DNA of 44,024 nt from Paractinoplanes deccanensis (GCF_016862115.1 NZ_BOMI01000061.1:1-44024), one strand, 5' to 3'; positions 1-8,032 are shown, numbered from the stretch's first letter. Notes: a model not told the origin generated them from the letters alone. Numbers and translations: made by a program.

Positions 1-88
1 GGGCGTGGGCGTGGGCGTGGGCGTGGGCGTGGGCGTGGGCGTGGGCGTGGGCGTGGGCGTGGGCGTGGGCGTGGGCGTGGGCGTGGGC
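1..88. repeat. (GGGCGT)n hexanucleotide tandem array
   Basis: Fourteen perfect GGGCGT units plus a partial GGGC, starting at the first base of the window, so the array may extend to the left. Every unit supplies a run of three guanines separated by CGT, which fits the G3-N1-7 pattern of a G-quadruplex on the plus strand, with room for about three side by side. The next gene-like sequence is the decayed methyltransferase at about 172-413. Function unknown. Confidence 0.97.
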
Positions 89-123
89 CGGGTCTGCGGC
101 TAGTGCTTCGCCAAGCGCGGCAG

Positions 124-144
124 AGCGGAATATTCCGTTCCGCT
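124..144. repeat. GGAAT/ATTCC palindromic element, copy 1
   Basis: The sequence AGCGGAATATTCCGTTCCGCT contains the core GGAATATTCC followed by GTTCC. It matches the right half of the 20-bp palindrome GGAACGGAATATTCCGTTCC, which is approached by the elements at 18980 and 19031. The left outer arm is missing here. It lies just upstream of recognisable methyltransferase-derived sequence, so it may be an inserted or recombined repeat. The family assignment is my inference from three or four copies. Confidence 0.5.
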
Positions 145-171
145 GTGACGCCGTCGTTCACCGTGGGGCCG

Positions 172-413
172 ATCTCGCATCCGACGAACGAGATCAACGG
201 CGAGGCGATGGAGGAGGCGCTGCGCTTCTGGAACGAAGGGCCGGCCGCCACGATGGTGCTGCGCTGCGCTGCGCTGCGCTGCGCCGAGCAGGTGCGGGGC
301 TCTTCGGCGGGCTCAAGATGATCGAGCCGGGCGTGGTGAGCCGCTCGAGGTGGCGGCCGGACGGGCAAGCGGAGCCGGTCCCGCACCTCGGCGGTGTGGC
401 CCGTAAGCCCTGA
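172..413 (+). pseudogene. Remnant of a DUF574 (Methyltransf_19) SAM-dependent methyltransferase
   Basis: Two reading frames together spell the last roughly 80 residues of a DUF574-type methyltransferase. In the first frame (172 to about 257) the peptide reads ISHPTNEINGEAMEEA and then LRFWNEGPAATMVLR. In a second frame (300-413) it resumes as LFGGLKMIEPGVVSRSRWRP and ends GGVARKP before a TGA at 411-413. In intact family members a short Arg-Ser-Arg-Glu-Glu-rich segment joins these parts. Here that segment is replaced by a GCTGC pentamer array that shifts the frame. The N-terminal SAM-binding part is absent; upstream lie a palindromic element and the GGGCGT array. The family assignment rests on remembered C-terminal signatures (RFF/LFGGL, EPG, RWRP, GGVARKP). 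Confidence 0.72.
258..284. repeat. GCTGC pentanucleotide tandem repeat
   Basis: Five GCTGC units and a partial unit lie inside the methyltransferase remnant, exactly where the reading frame changes. Pentamer slippage is a simple way to create the frameshift, because a change of one unit is not a multiple of three. Confidence 0.9.
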
Positions 414-426
414 CTACTCTGGCGGG

Positions 427-2061
427 ATGCGCGAGAACTGGCTGGCCGACGCGGTGCTCTACGAGGTCTACCCGCAATCGTTCGCCGACTCGGACGGGGA
501 CGGGATCGGGGACCTGCGCGGGGTGATCGGGCGGCTCGACCACATCGCGTCGCTCGGGGTGGACGCGATCTGGTTCAACCCGTGTTTCGCGTCGCCGTTC
601 GTGGACGCGGGCTACGACGTGGCCGACTACCTGCGGATCGCGCCGCGCTACGGCACCAACGACGACATGGTCGAGCTCATCGAGGAGGCGCGGAAGAGGA
701 ACATCCGGGTGATCCTCGACCTCGTCGCGGGGCATACGTCGATCGAGCATCCGTGGTTCCAGCGCGAGCTGCACGCGGACGGCCCCGACCCGGCGGGCGA
801 CCGGTACATCTGGCGCACCGAGCCGCCGGCCGAGGGCTGGAGCGTGGACATTCCGGGCACGCCGGCCTGGGTGCCGTCGCCCGGTCCGCGCCCCGGCTGG
901 TACCTGAAGAACTTCTACGACGAGCAGCCGGCCCTGAACTTCGGCTGGATCAAGAGGGGAGGGAAGGAACTCGAGGGCGTCGGTGGGGGCAGCGGCGTCG
1001 TGGGAAGTGCAGGCAGCGCGGAGGGAGACCCCGTCGACGGGCCCGGGCCGCTGCGCAATCGGCGGGCGTTGCGGGACGTCATCGACTTCTGGCTGGGCAA
1101 GGGGGTGGCCGGGTTCCGGGTGGACATGGCGTTCTCGCTCGTCAAGGACTACGGCATCGCGGACGGCGTCGAAGCGTCGGCCGGCATCTGGCGCGAGATC
1201 CGGGAGTGGATGGCCGGCGCCTATCCGGACGCGGTGCTGATCCCGGAGGGCACGGAACCCCGTACCGGCAAGGGCTTGGCCTTTGACGCTGATTTCGCGT
1301 TGGTGATCCATGGGGCGCATGCCAGCCTCTTCGACAATCACGCCGCCGGGATCCTGCCTTTTCAGGAGCCCGGCGAGCCGTTCTTCGACGCGGAGGGCAA
1401 GGGCAGCACGCGCCCCTTTCTCGCCGAGTGGAGCAGGATGAGGGAGGCCGATCCGGAGCGGCCGATCATCATGGGCACGGCCGACCACGACTTCGACCGG
1501 CTCTGTTGTGGTCCTCGCACGGCGCAGCAGCTGGGTGCCGCGTTCACGTTTCTGTTCACCTGGGGCAATGTGCCCTGCATCTACTACGGCGACGAGATCG
1601 GCATGCGCTATCTGCCGGGCATGCCCGATGTGGAGGGTGCCGTCTGCAATCCGCTTTACAACCGGGCCGGCTGCCGCACCCCGATGCAGTGGGACGACGG
1701 GCCGAACGCCGGGTTCTCCACCGCCGACCCGTCCAAGCTCTACCTGCCCATCGACCCTGAACCCGGGCGGCCCACCGTCGCCGCTCAGGAGAACGATCCC
1801 GGTTCCGTCCTCACGCTGGTGCGCGAGCTCTCCGCGCTGCGGCGCGCCACCCCGGCGCTGCGCTACCGCGCCACGGCCGAGGTGCTCAGCGAGGGCTATC
1901 CGTTCGCGTACGTGCGCGGCGGCACCCACCTGGTCGTGGTGAACCCGCGCCGGGAGGCCGCACCGTTCTCGTTGCCGCCCGCCACGCTGCTCTGGGGCCA
2001 GGGCGTCGAGGAACACGAGGTCCGGGGCTTCGGTTACGGGATCTTCGAGCTCGTCAGGTAG
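427..2061 (+). CDS. GH13 alpha-amylase-family glycosidase (alpha-glucosidase/trehalose synthase-like)
   Basis: Predicted cytoplasmic alpha-glucan or oligosaccharide hydrolase or transglycosidase of 544 residues. The N-terminus (WLADAVLYEVYPQSF) is typical of GH13 oligosaccharide-active enzymes. All four GH13 regions are visible: region I DLVAGHTS (D98-H103), region II GFRVDMA with nucleophile D233, region III IPEGTEP with acid/base E274, and region IV ADHDFD with D355. Region I has Gly where Asn is usual, and region IV reads DHD rather than the common NHD. Residues about 178-206 are a Gly/Ser-rich low-complexity linker not usual at this point of the fold. The ATG at 427 is preferred over the in-frame start at 394, because homology begins at once and the earlier start would run into the methyltransferase remnant. 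It converges with the NACHT gene, overlapping by 28 bp. There is no signal peptide, so the substrate is probably an imported sugar. Confidence 0.88.
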   Translation: MRENWLADAVLYEVYPQSFADSDGDGIGDLRGVIGRLDHIASLGVDAIWFNPCFASPFVDAGYDVADYLRIAPRYGTNDDMVELIEEARKRNIRVILDLVAGHTSIEHPWFQRELHADGPDPAGDRYIWRTEPPAEGWSVDIPGTPAWVPSPGPRPGWYLKNFYDEQPALNFGWIKRGGKELEGVGGGSGVVGSAGSAEGDPVDGPGPLRNRRALRDVIDFWLGKGVAGFRVDMAFSLVKDYGIADGVEASAGIWREIREWMAGAYPDAVLIPEGTEPRTGKGLAFDADFALVIHGAHASLFDNHAAGILPFQEPGEPFFDAEGKGSTRPFLAEWSRMREADPERPIIMGTADHDFDRLCCGPRTAQQLGAAFTFLFTWGNVPCIYYGDEIGMRYLPGMPDVEGAVCNPLYNRAGCRTPMQWDDGPNAGFSTADPSKLYLPIDPEPGRPTVAAQENDPGSVLTLVRELSALRRATPALRYRATAEVLSEGYPFAYVRGGTHLVVVNPRREAAPFSLPPATLLWGQGVEEHEVRGFGYGIFELVR

Positions 2062-3878
2062 CGCTGAAGGGTCGAGTGCCGGAACTCGTAGACGGCGCCC
2101 GCCTTGCGCAGCACCCCGCGCCCGTACGCGTCCTCGAGGAACGTCACCAGCCGCAGCGGGAGCTGACGGCGCAGGGCCCGCGCGAGGCGGTAGCGCACGA
2201 AGGCGGGCCAGCGGGCCCACCCCGAGAAGTAGAGGTAGAGGAACGCCGTCACCAGCCCGATGACCGGGCCGAACACCAGCGCGGCCGGCGGGCCGAACGC
2301 GAGGCCGCTGAGCAGGGCGGCGACGGCGCCCGGTGCCACCGCCGCCCACAGGGTGACGCGGCGGTCGTCGCGCAGTGACGTGCGGGTGTCGGTGATCTCG
2401 TCGTCGCTCAGCGGCGTGCGGAAGCCGAGGATCGAGGCGAAGCACAGGCCGAGGCCGGCGCCGTAGACGACGCCGGCGGCCAGCGCCTGGGCGGGGGAGC
2501 CGACCGGCCGGCCGTTGATCAGCTGGACGAGAGGCAGGACGACCGGCGTCGCGACCGTCGCGATCGTCAGGGTCACCAGGACGGACAGCGGCCGGAAACC
2601 GAGCCGGGTGGGTCTCGGCGACGGGGTGAGCAAGGTGCCCTCGTCCGGCCGGTCCAGGAGCCACCAGGCGATGCCCGTCGCGTTGCGGTCGGTCAGGAGG
2701 CGGGCGAGATACCGCAGCCATCGCTCTGCCTGGGCCGCCGTGTAGGGACGCGGCCCGCGGTAGACCGCGGGCAGATAGCTGGCCAGCAGATGGGTGGTCA
2801 GGGCCGCGCCGTCCGGGAAGCGCAGCAGGTCGCCGGGGTCGGTCGTGGGCGATGTGTACGCCGTGCGCGCCAGAGAGGACATCAGCGGCGTCGACAGCGT
2901 GGTGGCCAGCGGGCCGTCCGGCTCGGCGGCCAGCCGCGAGAGCACGGGCTGCCAGCGCCGCTCGCCGTCGATCTGGCCGGCGGGCAGATAGCGGGCCACC
3001 TGGGCGGCCGCCACCGGGTCGAGCTCGACGACCGCCGCGGCCGCCAGCGGGGTGCCGCTGGTGCCGATCGTGTCGGCGTACTCCCGCGCTCGGCACGTCA
3101 CGACGAGCGGCCGCTCGCCGATCGTCGCGGTGAGCCGCTCGACGGCGCGGACCCGCAGCGATGCCGGGATCTCGTCGAGGCCGTCCAGCACCGGGATCAC
3201 GCTGCCGCGGTCCACGAGATCGCGCGCCTCGTCGCGCAGGAACGGGTACGCGGCCACGAGTCCTCGTACCAGCCAGGGGTCGAAGTCGTCGGACGGGCGC
3301 CAGCCGGCGAGCGGCAGCAGCACCGGGACCGGATCGCCGGCGCGCCGGTCGCGCGCGAGATCGCGCACCAGGCGTACGGCCAGGGAGGTCTTGCCCGCGC
3401 CCGGAGCGCCGATGATCACCAGCTGCCGGCGGGGAAGCCGCCGGAAGGCCGAGGCGATCGTCGCGGCGTCGCCGTGCAGCCTGAGCCGGGTGACCCGGCC
3501 CGCCGGCGACGGCACCACCTCGCCGGGCGCCGGCGCCACGGCTCGCTCGGTGCTGCGCCACCGGACGTCGAGCGGGCCGGAGGTGAACAGGCCGCGCGCC
3601 GTGCCTTCGCGGGTCCACTGCCGGTCGACGGCCTCGGCGAGCCGGTCGAGGGGGCCCGCCGGTGGGGAAGCCTGCTGGCGGGTCGCCACCACCAGGGAAG
3701 CGACGCTCACCGGCAGGCCGAGCAGGGCCGTCGTGCCGCCGACGATGCTGGCCACCTGGTCGCCGGTCTCCAACGGGGCGTCCGACCCGGCCACCAGCAG
3801 CGCCAGCGAGCCCAGGACGGTGAGGGCGAGGCCGCCGGCCGCGAACCACCCGGCATGGCGGCGCCACCATCTCAGCAT
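2034..3878 (-). CDS. Membrane-anchored NACHT-family NTPase
   Basis: A 614-residue STAND-type NTPase of a kind common in actinomycetes. Two N-terminal hydrophobic segments (about 12-30 and 42-65) are followed by a linker with a VRWRST motif. A NACHT core follows, with Walker A GAPGAGKT (157-164) and the NACHT-type Walker B VIPVLDGLDEIP (227-238). After the NTPase part come about four more hydrophobic segments (roughly residues 425-565) and a short basic tail. No leucine-rich, TPR or WD40 sensor repeats are visible, so the membrane segments may be the effector or sensor part. The gene starts 27 bp after the sugar ABC ATPase stop on the same strand, so it may be cotranscribed, although the functions are not obviously related. 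Bacterial NACHT proteins are often anti-phage proteins, but a defence role here is inference only. Confidence 0.82.
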   Translation of the reverse strand: MLRWWRRHAGWFAAGGLALTVLGSLALLVAGSDAPLETGDQVASIVGGTTALLGLPVSVASLVVATRQQASPPAGPLDRLAEAVDRQWTREGTARGLFTSGPLDVRWRSTERAVAPAPGEVVPSPAGRVTRLRLHGDAATIASAFRRLPRRQLVIIGAPGAGKTSLAVRLVRDLARDRRAGDPVPVLLPLAGWRPSDDFDPWLVRGLVAAYPFLRDEARDLVDRGSVIPVLDGLDEIPASLRVRAVERLTATIGERPLVVTCRAREYADTIGTSGTPLAAAAVVELDPVAAAQVARYLPAGQIDGERRWQPVLSRLAAEPDGPLATTLSTPLMSSLARTAYTSPTTDPGDLLRFPDGAALTTHLLASYLPAVYRGPRPYTAAQAERWLRYLARLLTDRNATGIAWWLLDRPDEGTLLTPSPRPTRLGFRPLSVLVTLTIATVATPVVLPLVQLINGRPVGSPAQALAAGVVYGAGLGLCFASILGFRTPLSDDEITDTRTSLRDDRRVTLWAAVAPGAVAALLSGLAFGPPAALVFGPVIGLVTAFLYLYFSGWARWPAFVRYRLARALRRQLPLRLVTFLEDAYGRGVLRKAGAVYEFRHSTLQRYLTSSKIP

Positions 3879-3905
3879 CGGACCATCTTGCCCGACGGCG
3901 GCCCG

Positions 3906-4655
3906 TCAGTCGGCGCCCCTGCGGCGGTATTCCGCGACCACCAGGTCGGTCAGCTCCTCGAGGGACGTCTCGGTCGCACGTTTGTCGAACGTGATGCGGC
4001 CGTGCTGGAGCAGGTTGACGCGGTCGCAGACGTCGAGGACCTGGGCGTAGTTGTGCGCGATGATGATCACCGAGACGTTCCCGCGGCGCTTGAGGTCGCG
4101 GATCAGGTCGAGGATCATCGTGCCCTCCTTGGCGCCCATGGCGGCCAGCGGCTCGTCGAGCAGCAGCACCTTGGCGTCGGAGTAGACCGAGCGGGCGACG
4201 GCGATGGCCTGGCGCTGCCCGCCGGAGAGCTTGGCCACCTCGACCGTGACGTCGGGCAGGTTCACGCCCATGTCCTTCAGGTGCTCCTCGGCGCGGCGGC
4301 GCATGGCCCGGTTGCTCAACAGCGGCCAGCGCACGATCTCGCGGTTGAGGAACATGTTGTGATAGACCGACAGCTCGTTGACCAGCGCCAGGTCCTGGTA
4401 CACCGTGTCGATGCCCAGGGAGCGGGCGTGATCGACGCTCTTGAGGGTGACCTCGGAGCCGTCGACGAGGATCGTGCCGGCGTCGGGGCGGTGGAAGCCG
4501 CAGAGAATCTTGATGAGGGTGGACTTGCCGGCGCCGTTGTCGCCGATCAGGCCGAGCACCTCGCCCCTGCCGACGTGCAGGTTGACGTCGGCGAGCGCGG
4601 TGAGGGCGCCGAACCGTTTGGCGATGCCGATGACTTCCAGCGGATGGGTGGTCAT
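3906..4655 (-). CDS. Sugar ABC transporter ATP-binding protein (single-domain RbsA/FrcA type)
   Basis: Energising subunit of a carbohydrate uptake transporter, 249 residues. Walker A GDNGAGKST, the Q-loop region VYQDLALV, signature LSGGQRQ, Walker B VLLLDEPLAAMG and the H-loop IIIAHN are all present. It has one ATPase domain, like FrcA-type proteins, not the two of RbsA. The ATG at 4655 overlaps the permease stop as ATGA, which implies translational coupling and sets the start. It is the third transporter gene of the binding protein-permease-ATPase operon. Specificity cannot be read from this subunit; the neighbouring epimerase suggests an aldose such as galactose, glucose or xylose. Confidence 0.93.
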   Translation of the reverse strand: MTTHPLEVIGIAKRFGALTALADVNLHVGRGEVLGLIGDNGAGKSTLIKILCGFHRPDAGTILVDGSEVTLKSVDHARSLGIDTVYQDLALVNELSVYHNMFLNREIVRWPLLSNRAMRRRAEEHLKDMGVNLPDVTVEVAKLSGGQRQAIAVARSVYSDAKVLLLDEPLAAMGAKEGTMILDLIRDLKRRGNVSVIIIAHNYAQVLDVCDRVNLLQHGRITFDKRATETSLEELTDLVVAEYRRRGAD

Positions 4656-5632
4656 GTTCTCCCCGCTCGCCGCAGCCGGGACAGGTACTGGTTGGCGATC
4701 ATCGAGACCAGGATGGCCAGGCCGAGGATCAGGTAGATCGTGTTCGCGCTGTAGCCGATCAGGTTGAAGCCGTTCTGCAGCTCGGCGAGCACCAGCGCGC
4801 CGAGCAGCGCCCCGACGATGGTGCCGGAGCCGCCGGCGAGGGCGGTGCCGCCGATGACCGCCGCCGAGATGGCGTAGAAGGTCAGGGTCGTGCCGCCGCC
4901 GATGTTCGGGTCGATCGTGTTGATCCGCGCGGCCTCCATGATGCCGACGAGCCCGCCGAGCGCGCTCGTGATCATGAAGTTTCCGATCTTGATGCGCGAG
5001 GCGCGGATGCCGGCCTCGGTCGCGCCCACCGGGTTGCCGCCGACCGAGATCGTGTGCAGGCCCCAGCGCATGCGGGTCAGCACGATGTGGAAGATCGCCA
5101 CGATGATCAGCGCCCACGTGATCGACGCCCACGGGCCGGCCCCGATCCAGGTCTGGAACCGCCCGCGCATCTCTTCGGGGATCGGTACGGGGTACGCGTG
5201 CGACGTGATCAGCAGCAGCCCCTGCACCGCGAAGAACGTGCCGAGCGTGGTCACGAACGACGCCACGTGCAACTTCGTGACGATCAGCCCGTTCAGCAGG
5301 CCGATCGCCGCCGCGATCAGCAGCGCCAGCGGGAACGCCAGCAGCACCGGGACGCCGTAGAAGTCGATCGCGAAGTGCAGCAGGAACGGCGCGAACGCGG
5401 CCACGATGCCGACCGACAGGTCGATCTCGCCGCTGACCAGCAGCAGGACGATGCCCACCGCGACGATCGCGGTGGGCGCCGTCGCCTGCGCGATGTTGAT
5501 GAGGTTCTCGCGCGTGAGGAAGACGGGGCTGGCCGCCCGGAAATAGACCATGAGGCCCAGGGCGACCAGCAGCACGCTCGCCTCCCGGCGGCGGAGGAAG
5601 CCGTCGGTGAAGGTTCGCAGCGCCTTACCCAT
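4652..5632 (-). CDS. Sugar ABC transporter permease (RbsC/FrcB family)
   Basis: Integral membrane subunit of 326 residues in the BPD_transp_2 family. It has about eight to ten hydrophobic helices and the family motif GEIDLSVG near residue 88. A conserved cytoplasmic loop reads SVGGNPVGATEAGIR and precedes the IKIGNFMITSALGGL helix. The start overlaps the last codons of the binding-protein gene by 8 bases (ATGGGTAA), and the end overlaps the ATPase start by 4. The three proteins should therefore be made from one message with coupled translation. It probably homodimerises in the membrane, as is usual for this family. Confidence 0.93.
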   Translation of the reverse strand: MGKALRTFTDGFLRRREASVLLVALGLMVYFRAASPVFLTRENLINIAQATAPTAIVAVGIVLLLVSGEIDLSVGIVAAFAPFLLHFAIDFYGVPVLLAFPLALLIAAAIGLLNGLIVTKLHVASFVTTLGTFFAVQGLLLITSHAYPVPIPEEMRGRFQTWIGAGPWASITWALIIVAIFHIVLTRMRWGLHTISVGGNPVGATEAGIRASRIKIGNFMITSALGGLVGIMEAARINTIDPNIGGGTTLTFYAISAAVIGGTALAGGSGTIVGALLGALVLAELQNGFNLIGYSANTIYLILGLAILVSMIANQYLSRLRRAGRT

Positions 5633-6761
5633 GCGCGATCGGCCCGGATCGGGGCACCAGCACCTTGTCGGTCGTCGACCCCTCGTACCGCGACTTGGTG
5701 TTCTGGTAGGGCGCCACGTTGTCCTTCGTGACGAACAGCAGGCCGGTGTTGGTCTCGCTGGGCGCCATCAGCCCGCCGGAGATCTTGAAGAAGTACAGGT
5801 ACAGCACCGGCAGGAAGCCCTGCAGGTACGGCTGCTGGTCGATCGTGTAGTCGAGGTTGCCCTCCTGGATGCCGGTGAGCGTCTCCGGGATGAGGTCGAA
5901 GCCGCCGGCGACCTTGAGGCTCTTCGAGCGCATCGTGTACTTCTTCACCACCTGGCCGACGGCCGAGGTCGAGCCCGCGTCGACGGCGAGCATGCCGCTC
6001 AGGTTCGCGTGCCCCACGGCGTACGCGTCGATGATCGAAAGGCCCCGCGTCACGTCGGCGTTGGTGGCGACCGCGGTGAACGTGACGGGTTTGCCGGAGT
6101 CCTTGAAGGCCTGCTGCGCCCCGTCGATGCGCGGCTGGATGTTGAGCGCGCCGGGCGTGGCGATGAAACCGGCGACCTCACCCGACTGGAGCGTCTCGAG
6201 CGCCCGCTGGCCGAGCGCATAACCCGATTCATAAAGACCCTGGCCGATGTACGCCAACCGGTTCGTTCCCGGGTCACCGCGCGCCCCGTCGGCGTTGTAC
6301 GACACCACCGGAATGCCCGCGTCGAGCGCCTGATCGACCGGTTGCCGGAACGCGTCCTTGTCCACCACCGCGATCGCCAGGCCGTCCACCTTGGCGCTGA
6401 CCGCGGTGTTCGTGGCGTTCACCATCTCGGCCACGATCGAGTTCTGCGACCCGGTCCACTGCGGCTTCTCGAGGCCGAGCAGCGTCGCCGCGTCCTCCAT
6501 GCCGTACTGCGTGGGGGTGAAGAACGGATTGGTGGTGACGTGGTTGACGAAGCTGAACTTCCATTTCGGAGTCTCGGGGAAATTGCCGGCGGCGCCCGAG
6601 GCCGACGGGCCGCCGTCGTCGTCGCTGCACGCGCTCAGCAGCGCACCGGCGGCGAGCGACGCGCTGAACAGCCCGGAGCCCTTGAGCAGGCGGCGGCGCG
6701 TCGTCGCGGTGAGCTCGAGAGTCTCGACGGCCTCCTCGACCTTCGGATGGATCTTGGACAT
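5625..6761 (-). CDS. Sugar ABC transporter substrate-binding lipoprotein (Peripla_BP_4)
   Basis: Extracellular sugar-binding component of 378 residues. The N-terminus carries a twin-arginine-like stretch (TRRRLLKGSG, 21-30) and then a lipobox ending LLSAC45, so it is probably a Tat-exported, lipid-anchored protein. The mature part follows the ribose/galactose-binding fold, with FVNHVTTNPFF near its start and SYNADGARGDPGTNRLAYIG in the hinge and ligand region. Start: the ATG at 6761 is preceded by GGAGGG at a good distance. A 14-bp perfect hairpin (6775-6803) abuts that ribosome-binding site. It heads the transporter operon and lies downstream of the epimerase on the same strand. Confidence 0.93.
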   Translation of the reverse strand: MSKIHPKVEEAVETLELTATTRRRLLKGSGLFSASLAAGALLSACSDDDGGPSASGAAGNFPETPKWKFSFVNHVTTNPFFTPTQYGMEDAATLLGLEKPQWTGSQNSIVAEMVNATNTAVSAKVDGLAIAVVDKDAFRQPVDQALDAGIPVVSYNADGARGDPGTNRLAYIGQGLYESGYALGQRALETLQSGEVAGFIATPGALNIQPRIDGAQQAFKDSGKPVTFTAVATNADVTRGLSIIDAYAVGHANLSGMLAVDAGSTSAVGQVVKKYTMRSKSLKVAGGFDLIPETLTGIQEGNLDYTIDQQPYLQGFLPVLYLYFFKISGGLMAPSETNTGLLFVTKDNVAPYQNTKSRYEGSTTDKVLVPRSGPIAHG

Positions 6762-6774
6762 GTCTAGCCCTCCA

Positions 6775-6803
6775 GGGCCGTGCCCGGCAGCCGGGCACGG
6801 CCC
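6775..6803 (-). terminator. Very stable hairpin between galM-like gene and transporter operon
   Basis: A perfect 14-bp inverted repeat, GGGCCGTGCCCGGC / GCCGGGCACGGCCC, separated by one base, lies in the 51-bp gap between the epimerase stop and the binding-protein start. Read on the minus strand it follows the epimerase but has no U-tract. Its 3' edge lies about 13 bases before the binding-protein ATG and next to its GGAGGG site. It could terminate, attenuate or protect the 3' end of the upstream message. Confidence 0.75.
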
Positions 6804-6812
6804 GATGAGAAG

Positions 6813-7985
6813 TCAGCGACTGGCGCCGAATTGATAGATGGTTGTCGACTTCAAGGTCTGGCCGGGGCGCAGGACCGTCGACGGGAAATTCGGGTGGTTG
6901 GGCGAGTCCGGGAAGTGCTGCGTCTCCAGGGCGAGACCATCACCCTGGCGGTACGCGCGGCCGCTGGTGCCGTAGAGCGTGCCGTCGAGGAAGTTGCCGC
7001 CGTAGAACTGGATGCCCGGCTCGGTGGTCGAGATCGTCAGCGTGCGCCCGCTCGCCGAGTCGGTGACCTTGGCGGCGCGTTCGAGCTTGCGGTACGAGGT
7101 GTCGCGGCGGTCGAGCACCCAGTTGTGGTCGTAGCCGCGCCCGTACACGATCTGCTGGAAGTTGCTGCGGTTGCGCGCGCCGATCGCGGTGGGCTCGCGG
7201 AAGTCCATCGGCGTGCCGGCCACCGGGTCGAGCCGTCCGTTCGGGATCAGCGTGGCGTCCACCGGTGTGTAGCGCGACGCGTTCAGCTGGAGCTTGTGGT
7301 CGTCGATCGTGCCGGTGCCCTCGCCCCCGAGGTTCCAGTACGCATGGTTGGTCAGGTTGACGACCGTCGCCTTGTCCGTGGTGGCCTGGTAGTCGATCCG
7401 GATGCCCTTGTCCCGTGTGATCGTGTACGTCACCGTGGTGCGCAGCGTGCCGGGGTAGTTCTCCTCGCCGTCCGGGCTCACGTAGGTCAGCCGCAGGGCG
7501 GGGTCGCCGCCGTTCGTGACCGGCGTGGCGCTCCACACGCGCTTGTCGAAGCCGACGTCGCCGCCGTGCAGGCTGTTCGGATCGTTGTTGATCGCCAGCT
7601 GGTACGTGCGGCCGTCGAGGGTGAACCTGCCGTTCGCGATCCGGTTGCCGTACCGGCCGATCAGGGCGCCGAAGTACGCCGGGTTGCCCGAGGTCACGTA
7701 CTCGTTCAGGGTCTTGAACCCGAGCGTGACGTTGGTCAGCCTGCCGTGCCGGTCCGGCGTCTCGACGGTCTGGAGGATCCCGCCGTACGTGAGAACGCGC
7801 ACCCGGAAGTTGCCGTTGGTGATCGTGTAGCGGTCGACGGCCTTGCCCCCGACGCTGCCGAAGGGCTCCTTGGTGATCGTGGGCTTGCCGCCGGCCTGCG
7901 ACGAGGAGGCCCCGGCCAGGCCGAGGCCGGCGCCGAGGAGCAGAGCGGCCCCGGCGCGGACGAGCATGGTGACGGTGGATGTCAT
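6813..7985 (-). CDS. galM: Secreted aldose 1-epimerase (galactose mutarotase)
   Basis: Interconverts alpha and beta anomers of aldoses such as galactose or glucose. It has 390 residues from the ATG at 7985, which begins a signal peptide (hydrophobic core AALLLGAGLGLAGA, likely cleavage after SSQA). This start is preferred over the in-frame ATG at 8003 because a GAGG lies a few bases upstream and the signal peptide is then of normal length. Family motifs are visible: YGNRIANGRF, NNDPNSLHGG, the catalytic His in VNLTNHAYWNLGG, PMDFREPTAIG, and the catalytic Glu in GLALETQHFPDSPNH. Export suggests it acts outside the cell on sugars bound by the adjacent ABC transporter. A 9-bp hairpin lies in its leader. 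Confidence 0.92.
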   Translation of the reverse strand: MTSTVTMLVRAGAALLLGAGLGLAGASSSQAGGKPTITKEPFGSVGGKAVDRYTITNGNFRVRVLTYGGILQTVETPDRHGRLTNVTLGFKTLNEYVTSGNPAYFGALIGRYGNRIANGRFTLDGRTYQLAINNDPNSLHGGDVGFDKRVWSATPVTNGGDPALRLTYVSPDGEENYPGTLRTTVTYTITRDKGIRIDYQATTDKATVVNLTNHAYWNLGGEGTGTIDDHKLQLNASRYTPVDATLIPNGRLDPVAGTPMDFREPTAIGARNRSNFQQIVYGRGYDHNWVLDRRDTSYRKLERAAKVTDSASGRTLTISTTEPGIQFYGGNFLDGTLYGTSGRAYRQGDGLALETQHFPDSPNHPNFPSTVLRPGQTLKSTTIYQFGASR

Positions 7986-8011
7986 GGTGCCTCGTTTCCT
8001 CATGGCGTGAC

Positions 8012-8032
8012 GCCACGCCGCCACGGCGTGGC
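8012..8032 (-). promoter_or_regulatory. Hairpin in the galM leader
   Basis: Perfect 9-bp arms GCCACGCCG / CGGCGTGGC around a 3-base loop, 27 bases upstream of the epimerase ATG. It may be a leader-RNA structure or a protein-binding dyad. Nothing further can be said from sequence. Confidence 0.45.

Noticed and set aside
103..321. Separate small gene of 72 codons
   Set aside because: The first part reads through a palindromic repeat and the rest is the methyltransferase remnant, which continues in another frame, so it is not an independent gene.
313..3870. 1185-codon open frame on the minus strand
   Set aside because: It covers the GH13 and NACHT genes in another frame, has Arg/Pro/Gly-rich composition and no domain motifs; high GC keeps alternative frames open.
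2790..4736. 648-codon open frame antisense to the NACHT and ATPase genes
   Set aside because: The opposite strand has two clear gene families with full motifs; this frame has only repeated Arg, Gly, Ala and Val.
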